This document shows positions 1 through 5,546 of a DNA stretch of 5,884 nt, piece by piece (the first letter of the stretch is position 1; the number at the start of each line of letters is the position of its first letter). Source of the DNA: Candidatus Dadabacteria bacterium (GTDB lineage: Bacteria; Desulfobacterota_D; UBA1144; Nemesobacterales; UBA2774). The DNA lies in assembly GCA_030632765.1 (NCBI GenBank), contig DAOVUC010000116.1, positions 1-5,884 of the forward strand, written 5' to 3'. The translations under genes and the position numbers were made by a program. The notes beneath the pieces are model-generated. The model did not search any database. It worked only from the letters and a program-made list of their open reading frames with translations, and was not told the origin of the DNA.

Positions 1-689
1 AGAGTGATAATTGTACAGGTCACTATGATCGTGACGATAATTTGAGCTAGAGGAATAAAATTCTTTATATTCCATCTTTGGGCAGATCTTAAAAAGGGAT
101 CTATTGCTATAAAACCTATTATTGGAAACAAGACTATACTTTGTGGTTTGATCATAAAAGCAAGCGCAGCAAATAAACCTGATAATACAAACCTGTTTCT
201 AATTCCAAGAATAATGGAGAACAGTATCGGGAATGCGTGGACAGAATCAACCTGCCCCCAAAATGTTGAATTTGATAATGAGGCTGGGTTAAAGAAATAT
301 ACCAAAGAAGAAATCATGGCAATCCTAGTGCTGGCAATCGGCTTTAACACTACAAAAATAAGTATGGAAATACCAAGATCAGAGAGATTTGCCGGAAGTT
401 TAAAAAGAATATGCACAGAAAGCCACGGCATCGCTGTATGGAGTTCGTTAAGAATCCATAGGATATATAGATAGCCGGGCATATAATCACACCAATTTTT
501 ATCGTAAAATTGTGTAAAGCCATCATTTGACAAGGCTCTACCCCAATATTGCCAAGTACCAAAATCGCCGTCGTATGCTATAAGAGTGGAGAGATAAATT
601 CTAAGCAGAAAACCGGCCAAAAGTATTAGAGATAGTTGAAGATAAACATTCTTCTTCAAATTGAGATTTTTAGCTACCTCTAAGTTCAT
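1..689 (-). CDS. Gpi18-like GT-C mannosyltransferase, N-terminal part (runs off window start)
   Basis: This is the first 229 residues of a polytopic membrane protein, read by translating the complement; the frame stays open to base 1. Hydrophobic segments lie near residues 16-36, 105-135, 151-163, 168-197 and 211-229. An acidic loop follows the first segment (YDGDFGTWQYWG, 39-50; Asp40 and Asp42), as expected for the catalytic loop of GT-C enzymes. Further landmarks are DYMPGYLYILW (68-78), FNPA then NSTFWGQVDS (133-149), and a Lys-Pro-Gln step (181-183). The NPA...NS..WGQ.DS and KPQ landmarks are typical of bacterial Gpi18-related mannosyltransferases (COG5542/GT87-like). Such enzymes take a sugar from a polyprenyl-phosphate donor and act on the outer face of the cytoplasmic membrane. 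The ATG at 689 lies inside the end of the preceding glycosyltransferase gene (20-nt overlap) with a GGAAG about 7 nt upstream, so translation is probably coupled. Acceptor and exact sugar are unknown; a broader GT39/PMT-like assignment is the main alternative. Confidence 0.82.
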   Translation of the reverse strand, partial: MNLEVAKNLNLKKNVYLQLSLILLAGFLLRIYLSTLIAYDGDFGTWQYWGRALSNDGFTQFYDKNWCDYMPGYLYILWILNELHTAMPWLSVHILFKLPANLSDLGISILIFVVLKPIASTRIAMISSLVYFFNPASLSNSTFWGQVDSVHAFPILFSIILGIRNRFVLSGLFAALAFMIKPQSIVLFPIIGFIAIDPFLRSAQRWNIKNFIPLAQIIVTIIVTCTIIT

Positions 690-1371
690 TTCTAAGCTTC
701 CACGATTCCTTGAACATTCTAAGTATCACTTTAATATTAGCTCCGGATTGAGTGCCGAAACGGCGAGGAAAATGTCTTACAGGAACTTCATTTAGTTTGA
801 ATCCATTTCTTTTTAATTTTATTAAGAACTCCGCACTAAAAAGAGCACCATCTGACTTTATGGGCCTGATATCCTGATAGGCCCTCGTTGGAAAAACTTT
901 AAACGCGCAGTCCATATCCCTAACTTTTAATCCAAATATTAAATATATATAAAGACCATAAAGCCAAGCGTTTAGTGATCGTACGAGGGAATCTGCCCTG
1001 TCCTCCCTATAACCTATAACTACATCTTTTGCACTCACTAAGGGAATTAATCTATCTAAATCATTAATATCAAACTGTCCGTCACTGTCCATAAAGAATA
1101 TATACTCGCAAGATGCCTTATCAAAACCGCTTCTAAGTGCGGATCCATAACCCTTATTTACAGGGTGGTTGACAAGAATTACTTTAGAATTAGTTGATTT
1201 AAGCTCCTGGACAATCTGTTGTGTATCGTCTATGGAGCCGTCATTTACAACGACAACTTCATAATCTGAATCATGGTTCTTAAGAAATGTAACGCAGTTC
1301 TCAACTGTAGTTCGAATATTTTCAGCTTCATTATGAGCCGGAAGGACTACTGATATCGATAAGTTCGTCAT
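670..1371 (-). CDS. DPM1-like family 2 glycosyltransferase (polyprenyl-phosphate sugar synthase)
   Basis: This is a 233-residue single-domain GT-A enzyme, numbered from the ATG at 1371. It carries the GT2 hallmarks in order: VVLPAHNEAENI (8-19), VVVNDGS (40-46), KGYGSALRSG (73-82), the metal-binding D-x-D in FFMDSDGQF (92-100; Asp95, Asp97), MDCAFKVF (153-160) and HFPRRFGTQSGAN (200-212). The last two are characteristic of the dolichyl/undecaprenyl-phosphate mannose synthase branch. It lacks the C-terminal GtrA-like membrane segments that some relatives have, so it is probably soluble or membrane-associated. The likely reaction is transfer of mannose, or another hexose, from a nucleotide sugar to polyprenyl phosphate. 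The next gene, overlapping by 20 nt, is a GT-C mannosyltransferase that would consume the product. An in-frame TTG at 1383 could add four residues. I prefer the ATG because it starts just before the conserved fold; neither has a clear Shine-Dalgarno sequence. The sugar cannot be read from sequence. Confidence 0.9.
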   Translation of the reverse strand: MTNLSISVVLPAHNEAENIRTTVENCVTFLKNHDSDYEVVVVNDGSIDDTQQIVQELKSTNSKVILVNHPVNKGYGSALRSGFDKASCEYIFFMDSDGQFDINDLDRLIPLVSAKDVVIGYREDRADSLVRSLNAWLYGLYIYLIFGLKVRDMDCAFKVFPTRAYQDIRPIKSDGALFSAEFLIKLKRNGFKLNEVPVRHFPRRFGTQSGANIKVILRMFKESWKLRNELRGS

Positions 1372-1421
1372 AATTATGATCAATTTAAATATAACTACGA
1401 AACAATCAGTTCGTTATTTCA

Positions 1422-2939
1422 TTAGAGGGGAATTATATCACATTTTATCTCATGGATTGTGAAACGGTTAACTTTTTCCAGAGAAAGGTCCTTAAATGAA
1501 CATGTACGCCCACTCGGCCATTTTATATTAACATCTACAGTGTCATCCTTGCCAACACCGAAATAAACCGGGAGCATATCCTGCTCGCAACATCCCCTCC
1601 CTCCTGATACTTCCCTAACTTGAATTCCCTCAGTGCTAATAACTTCAACCCGTGCTCCTATGGCAGAACTATTACTCAATAGACCGCTTCCGATTAGGTT
1701 TAGTGTGACGGAATTATTTGAGTTTCCGCTATTTTTCATAAGCGCCGTGCCTAGATGCCCGTTTAGAAAAACATCCAGAAACCCGTCGCGATTGTAGTCA
1801 CCCCATGAAGCCGCAAAAACATCGATCGGAGAATCTATACCGACCAAGGGGGCTACATCGACAAAAACATCCTTTCCCATGTTCCGGTAAAGTCTATTAG
1901 GCTGTAAATGGTTAGTAGAAAAAAGATCAATTTTACCATCAGCATCAAAATCAATCCATGCACAGGTCCTTCCATCGCCAACATCACCAGTATTGGTTTC
2001 CCAAGTAATATTGGTAAACGTACCATCTCCATTATTTCTGTATAAAGCATTTCCTCTTGCTCTACCTATATTAGTTACGTAAACGTCAAAGTACCCGTCT
2101 CCGTTATAGTCCCCAGAACATGCAGAAGATGAATTCCAACTCTGGTGCCCCTCAAGACCGGAACGATCAGTAATGTCCAAGAAGGTTCCATCCCGGTTAT
2201 TTATGTACATTTTATTTAACCCGCTATTTATAAGAAAAAGATCCTGGTACCCGTCATTATTTGAATCGAACCATAAGGCAGATCTCGAATTAAATCGCTC
2301 ACCAAGTCCAGCTCTTTCTGAAATTTCTTCAAAGGTTCCATCCCCATTATTCCTATAGAGAAAAGATACTCCTTCACTTGCCTGGAACAGATCAACATTA
2401 CCATCATTATCATAATCCGCCCAAATTCCATGCGCAACTGTTGACCCCTCCTTGGTTATACCAGCATCCTCTGATACATCAATGAAGAAAATCCCATCTA
2501 TATTCTTATAAAGTTTAATTGGCATTCCGGCTCTAATTGTCCCTAGCGCCAGATCTGGAAAACCGTCATTATCATAATCTGACCAGGTTGCAGTCTTGTA
2601 TCGGCTGTTGGGCAAATCCAAATAACGCGAGACCTCTTTGAATCGTCCCTCTTCATTTAAAAACAAGAATGATTTCTGAACCTGGTGCCGGTCTATGGAA
2701 CGGCTTTTATGCCTGGTATTACGATCGCTATTTGATAAAAATATATCAGGCCAGCCATCAAGATTATAGTCACCCCAGGTTGCAGACTGACCCGCTAGGC
2801 CCACAAACGATATACCCGCCTCAGTCTGCACATTAGAAAATTTTGGCAAATCATCGTTCTGAGCATTGGAATGATTTAAACACACCACTACCAAAAGAAT
2901 GGAAATCAAACAGTAAGGATTTAATGCGATTCGATTCAA
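1422..2939 (-). CDS. Secreted FG-GAP/VCBS-repeat protein with C-terminal UnbV/ASPIC domain
   Basis: The 505-residue protein opens with a Sec signal peptide: a hydrophobic core at about residues 9-21 and probable cleavage after SNA (Ala26). Seven FG-GAP/VCBS repeats follow, each with a calcium-type loop D-x-D/N-x-D-G-x-x-D, starting at residues 57, 121, 175, 225, 277, 330 and 381. Blades are joined by linkers such as YRNNGDGTF (195-203, 300-308). Seven repeats 50-64 residues apart predict an integrin-alpha-like beta-propeller. Residues 427-497 form a UnbV/ASPIC domain (GARVEV, VREVSGG, YFGVG, IKWPSGR). Such proteins are common in environmental bacteria and are thought to be extracellular binding or adhesion proteins; the ligand is unknown. 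The start is TTG, 6 nt after the oxidoreductase stop. It is the only start that keeps the signal peptide, and AAGG lies 10 nt upstream. A two-cysteine pair (450-451) sits in the UnbV motif. No enzyme active site is seen. Confidence 0.92.
   Translation of the reverse strand: MNRIALNPYCLISILLVVVCLNHSNAQNDDLPKFSNVQTEAGISFVGLAGQSATWGDYNLDGWPDIFLSNSDRNTRHKSRSIDRHQVQKSFLFLNEEGRFKEVSRYLDLPNSRYKTATWSDYDNDGFPDLALGTIRAGMPIKLYKNIDGIFFIDVSEDAGITKEGSTVAHGIWADYDNDGNVDLFQASEGVSFLYRNNGDGTFEEISERAGLGERFNSRSALWFDSNNDGYQDLFLINSGLNKMYINNRDGTFLDITDRSGLEGHQSWNSSSACSGDYNGDGYFDVYVTNIGRARGNALYRNNGDGTFTNITWETNTGDVGDGRTCAWIDFDADGKIDLFSTNHLQPNRLYRNMGKDVFVDVAPLVGIDSPIDVFAASWGDYNRDGFLDVFLNGHLGTALMKNSGNSNNSVTLNLIGSGLLSNSSAIGARVEVISTEGIQVREVSGGRGCCEQDMLPVYFGVGKDDTVDVNIKWPSGRTCSFKDLSLEKVNRFTIHEIKCDIIPL
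1764..2777 (-). repeat. Seven-unit FG-GAP/VCBS repeat array within the CDS
   Basis: Seven diverged in-frame repeats cover residues 55-392 of the FG-GAP protein. Each has a W-x-D-Y/F/S core (the fifth has Ser-Gly in place of Trp), a calcium loop ending in Asp, and a Phe/Tyr-rich strand such as DIFLSN, DLFLIN or DVYVTN. Loop starts are 64, 54, 50, 52, 53 and 51 residues apart, so the unit is about 150-190 bases. Short stretches coding for N-x-DGTF are nearly identical between units at the DNA level (around 2014-2043, 2176-2208 and 2327-2361). The remainder has diverged, so this is a protein-domain repeat rather than a recent tandem duplication. Confidence 0.88.
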
Positions 2940-2945
2940 AGTAAA

Positions 2946-4595
2946 TTAACCTTTTTTGAGATCTTTTAAAAGAAGGTCGGCGGCTCTTAAACTCAACGCT
3001 TCGATTGTTAGCGATGGCGATTCCCCCCCGCCTGAAGTGGGAAAAACGCTAGCATCTGTTACAAATAGATTAGATATACCATGAAACCTTAGAGAAGAAT
3101 CGACAACTGACTTTTCCGGATCATTACCCATACGGCAAGTACCAAAAACATGTGTTGCTGAAAAGTAATCATAGGAAGATGCAGTTTCAACTATTTCATC
3201 AGCGCCGCTTGCATTTAAAATATCTTTTGACATTCTTTCCATAAATTCAAGGCTCTTAAGCTCAGGCTCTCCAAGAAATGATTGTATCTGAGCGACCGGA
3301 AGTCCGTACTCATCTTTAATTTTTGGATCTAGAGTAACAAAGGTATCTTCATTGGGAAAAAACTCTGCAATGCCGGCCATAGCCAGAGCGTGTCCGAACC
3401 ACTCATCCATTCCCTTTACAAAATCCTCGCCCCATCCTTTAAAGTATCTAAGGGCATAATTAAGGGGGCCCATTGCACTCCCAGCAGTAGGTGACAGCCT
3501 TAAACCGCCCGGGAAACCCCTATCAGGGTTGGGACTATTCCATTCCCAAATAACGCTATCAAGTGGAATCCCACGGTAAGAATCCAGCCTATCCGGATGA
3601 AGAGCTATAGCTTCATAGAAAGTAGTTTCCATAAAATTCTTACCTACAAGAGCGTTTTGATTAATATCTGAAGTTAATAGAATTCTAGGAGTCTCCACTG
3701 CCCCGCAGGCAACTGCAACATAATCACTCTTAACAAAATGTTCCTTGCCCCCCCTATCATAATATGAAACGCCAGTTACTTTCTTTTTACCCAGCTTGTT
3801 TTCAACCTCAATTCTGGAAGCAAATGCATAAGTCAATATCTCGCATTTACCAGTGTCTTCGGCAATAGGGATAAAAGTCACATCAACACTTCCCTTATCC
3901 TTCCTGGGACATCCCCACATACAACCGTTACAATAATTACATGGAGGTGCATCACGATAAAGCTGGGAAAGTATTGCGACTGTATTAGGCTCAAGGCTTA
4001 AATTCTGTTTTTTACAACCTTTCTCTATAACTTGACTTGCATAGCTCAGCTTATGTGGGTTTAGCGGATAAGGCTTACTGCGTGGGCGGTAAGGTACTTT
4101 GTCAGGACCGGCTACACCAATAATATTTTCAACCTCGCTGTAATATGGCTCAAGCGTTTTATAATCAATAGGCCAATCTACAGCCTCACCGTAAAGGGTT
4201 TTCATGCGAAATGCATTCTCATTTAACCTATGAGCCTCACCCTGGTAATGGAGGGTGGTCCCACCTACACCTGAAACTTGATGATACTTGTAATAAATCC
4301 TCTTCTCAGTTCCATTAAGCATTCCGTTCGCTTTATTCCATGATTTAAGTTGGCTGTACTGAGGATCTAAAGTCTGCTGTTTACCGTAAGTATATTTAAT
4401 CTTCTTTTTATAAGGAAATCTTTTAGTTTCCCAATCCTGTTCAGCTAGAGCATAGTCCTTAAGAGGGTTGTAACTAGGGCCTGCTTCCAGAACAAGGACA
4501 TCCATTCCTTGTGAAGCAAGTTTCCACGCAAAAGGGGCGCCACCCGGGCCTGAACCAATTACAACGCAGTCGTATTTCTCTTTATTAGTAGGCAT
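2946..4595 (-). CDS. GMC-family FAD oxidoreductase, gluconate 2-dehydrogenase large-subunit-like
   Basis: This 549-residue flavoprotein is of usual GMC length. The N-terminal FAD-binding loop is G-S-G-P-G-G (14-19), with the ribose-binding Glu37 in VLVLEAG. The motif HQVSGVGGTTLHYQG (105-119) matches the GMC signature that contacts the flavin. A cysteine cluster C-x2-C-x2-C-x3-C (219, 222, 225, 229) resembles the cysteine-rich insert of the membrane-bound sugar/gluconate dehydrogenase branch, where an Fe-S cluster is known in FAD-glucose dehydrogenase. HVFGTCRMG (482-490) supplies the likely catalytic His482, and NLFVTDASVFPTSGG (509-523) closes the FAD domain. The expected reaction is oxidation of an alcohol or sugar hydroxyl, with electrons passed to a cytochrome or quinone rather than oxygen. 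There is no signal peptide; a Tat-signal small-subunit homologue lies divergently at 5546. No Shine-Dalgarno sequence precedes the ATG, in keeping with the very short leader predicted by its promoter. Substrate is unknown. Confidence 0.93.
   Translation of the reverse strand: MPTNKEKYDCVVIGSGPGGAPFAWKLASQGMDVLVLEAGPSYNPLKDYALAEQDWETKRFPYKKKIKYTYGKQQTLDPQYSQLKSWNKANGMLNGTEKRIYYKYHQVSGVGGTTLHYQGEAHRLNENAFRMKTLYGEAVDWPIDYKTLEPYYSEVENIIGVAGPDKVPYRPRSKPYPLNPHKLSYASQVIEKGCKKQNLSLEPNTVAILSQLYRDAPPCNYCNGCMWGCPRKDKGSVDVTFIPIAEDTGKCEILTYAFASRIEVENKLGKKKVTGVSYYDRGGKEHFVKSDYVAVACGAVETPRILLTSDINQNALVGKNFMETTFYEAIALHPDRLDSYRGIPLDSVIWEWNSPNPDRGFPGGLRLSPTAGSAMGPLNYALRYFKGWGEDFVKGMDEWFGHALAMAGIAEFFPNEDTFVTLDPKIKDEYGLPVAQIQSFLGEPELKSLEFMERMSKDILNASGADEIVETASSYDYFSATHVFGTCRMGNDPEKSVVDSSLRFHGISNLFVTDASVFPTSGGGESPSLTIEALSLRAADLLLKDLKKG
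3909..3941 (-). other. Four-cysteine motif in the GMC oxidoreductase, possible Fe-S site
   Basis: These codons encode Cys219, Cys222, Cys225 and Cys229 in the pattern C-x2-C-x2-C-x3-C, followed by Pro. In the gluconate/sorbitol/FAD-glucose dehydrogenase branch of GMC enzymes a cysteine-rich segment lies at a comparable place, and in FAD-glucose dehydrogenase it holds a 3Fe-4S cluster used in electron transfer. Whether this protein binds a 3Fe-4S or 4Fe-4S cluster, or another metal, cannot be told from sequence. Confidence 0.6.
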
Positions 4596-4608
4596 ATCAG
4601 TGGTGGAT

Positions 4609-4637
4609 AATATAAAGAAACTATTGCTTTATGTCAA
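4609..4637 (-). promoter_or_regulatory. Sigma70-like promoter for the leftward operon
   Basis: On the minus strand a perfect -35 hexamer TTGACA (4637-4632) is followed, after 17 nt, by TATATT (4614-4609), five of six matches to the -10 consensus. Transcription would start near 4602, only about 7 nt before the oxidoreductase ATG at 4595. The transcript would therefore be almost leaderless, which agrees with the lack of a Shine-Dalgarno sequence there. The prediction assumes a housekeeping sigma factor of the usual kind in this organism. Confidence 0.6.
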
Positions 4638-4652
4638 TTTATAAGTTATAAA
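4624..4652 (+). promoter_or_regulatory. Sigma70-like promoter for the rightward unit
   Basis: TTGCTT (4624-4629) and TATAAA (4647-4652) are separated by 17 nt, giving four of six and five of six consensus matches. The predicted start near 4659 leaves a leader of about 33 nt that contains the GGAG ribosome site. This promoter interlocks with the leftward one: its spacer contains the leftward -35 box, so two polymerases could hardly bind at once. The AT-richness of the region makes chance matches more likely than usual. Confidence 0.45.
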
Positions 4653-4654
4653 TT
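4636..4654. repeat. Perfect 19-bp palindrome in the divergent promoter region, candidate operator
   Basis: AATTTATAA (4636-4644) and TTATAAATT (4646-4654) are perfect inverted repeats around a single central G (4645). The site covers the rightward -10 box and the last two bases of the leftward -35 box. A dimeric regulator bound here could control both units together. It has no T-run and sits between divergent starts, so it is not a terminator. Because the arms are almost entirely A and T, part of the symmetry may simply reflect AT-rich promoter DNA. Confidence 0.45.
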
Positions 4655-4679
4655 TGGCTAAAATAAATATCTGAACACA

Positions 4680-4685
4680 GGGAGT
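4680..4685 (+). promoter_or_regulatory. Shine-Dalgarno sequence for the lipoprotein gene
   Basis: GGGAGT lies just upstream of the ATG at 4692, with GGAG ending 7 nt before it. This fixes the start of the lipoprotein, gives a signal peptide of normal length, and shows that the organism uses Shine-Dalgarno sequences for some genes. Confidence 0.7.
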
Positions 4686-4691
4686 GATACC

Positions 4692-5546
4692 ATGGCTTTA
4701 CGTAAGTTTCTTTTATTATTCATTGTTTTAATACTTATTGGATGCAATCAGTCCGACTCGGACAGCAAAGCGCCAGCTGATGACAATACCGGTACCGGCG
4801 TCAAGCAATCTCAATCCAGCATGAATGAGAATACTTCCGTAGTCGATACTGAAACGGAAAGAGAAGGAAAGGTAGTAGCGCGTGTTAACGGACACCCTAT
4901 TTATGAAGATAGCCTTTATGGAAGAAATCTTGAATACGTAATTAACGAAGAAATCTTGTATCAAATTGGTATTAGACAGGGTCTTGATAAACAGTACAGG
5001 GCTAAGGCTAGAAATTTTGGAAAAAATTTAATAATCCAGGGAATAAAAACAAGCATCTATGAAAATGCCGAGCCAACAAAAGAAATATCGGGTGAAGAGA
5101 TCAAGAACTATTACGAAAGCAATAAAGATAAATATACATATGCGCGCATACAAGAAATATCATTTCCGGACAGTAGCCTAGGCAGCGAAATCAAAGACAA
5201 AATTAAAAGTGGGGAAGAGTTACAAACTATAGCAAATAGTTATCCAGACATACCAATAACCGTGAAAGATATAGGTTATAATAGAGCAATGGTAGAGCAT
5301 TTTACGGCTATAGAAGTTGGATCGGTTTCTGAAGTAATAAAAAAACCGGACGGAACATTTAGTGTTCTTAAAATAGTAGAGACAAAGGACGTACCCTTTA
5401 ATGTATCGAAAAACTCTATTAAGTACGGATTAGAAGCGAAACGTAGGGCCCAGATGGTTGACAGCTATATTCGCAAGGCTGTGGAAGAAAATAATATGAC
5501 AATCGAAATAATTGAACAAGAAAGCAATAAGGAAAAGAACCAATAA
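4692..5546 (+). CDS. Lipoprotein with SurA/PrsA-like degenerate parvulin domain
   Basis: The 284-residue protein starts with a short basic N-terminus, a hydrophobic stretch (6-16) and a lipobox L-I-G-C, so Cys18 is the expected lipidated residue. A Ser/Asp/Asn/Thr-rich linker (19-58) follows. Residues 61-76 (VVARVNGHPIYEDSLY) match the start of SurA/PrsA-type chaperone domains, and a helical segment runs to about 146. Residues 148-233 resemble a parvulin (PpiC) domain: ARIQEISF, KSGEELQTIANSY, then EVGSVSEVIKKPDGTFSVLKIVE. Both histidines usual in parvulins appear replaced (Ile153 in the ARHIL position, Phe223 in the GxHI position), so it may act as a foldase or chaperone rather than an isomerase. 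A charged helical tail follows (241-284). It is predicted to be membrane-anchored and to face the periplasm. It precedes a dehydrogenase small-subunit gene with a TAATG overlap, suggesting a role in assembling that complex or another exported product of the locus. Confidence 0.83.
   Translation: MALRKFLLLFIVLILIGCNQSDSDSKAPADDNTGTGVKQSQSSMNENTSVVDTETEREGKVVARVNGHPIYEDSLYGRNLEYVINEEILYQIGIRQGLDKQYRAKARNFGKNLIIQGIKTSIYENAEPTKEISGEEIKNYYESNKDKYTYARIQEISFPDSSLGSEIKDKIKSGEELQTIANSYPDIPITVKDIGYNRAMVEHFTAIEVGSVSEVIKKPDGTFSVLKIVETKDVPFNVSKNSIKYGLEAKRRAQMVDSYIRKAVEENNMTIEIIEQESNKEKNQ

Noticed and set aside
148..474. Open frame of 108 codons on the plus strand
   Set aside because: It lies antisense to the GT-C gene, whose membrane pattern and family motifs run unbroken on the minus strand through the same bases. 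Its own translation has no recognisable domain.
350..562. Minus-strand open frame of 70 codons rich in hydrophobic residues
   Set aside because: It is an out-of-frame shadow of the GT-C gene; the correct frame carries the DYMPGYLYILW motif in this stretch.
1397..1414. Small hairpin (ACGAA / TTCGT, 8-base loop) between the FG-GAP and GT2 genes
   Set aside because: A five-base-pair stem with no T-run is too weak for a terminator, and the gap is inside a run of same-strand genes.
2173..2437. Short open frames on both strands inside the FG-GAP gene
   Set aside because: They overlap the well-supported repeat-coding frame and reflect the repeated DGTF-coding DNA; neither has a family motif.
4728..4964. 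Minus-strand open frame of 78 codons opposite the lipoprotein gene
   Set aside because: The plus-strand frame has a Shine-Dalgarno sequence, lipobox and chaperone-like domain; the antisense frame has no supporting signal.
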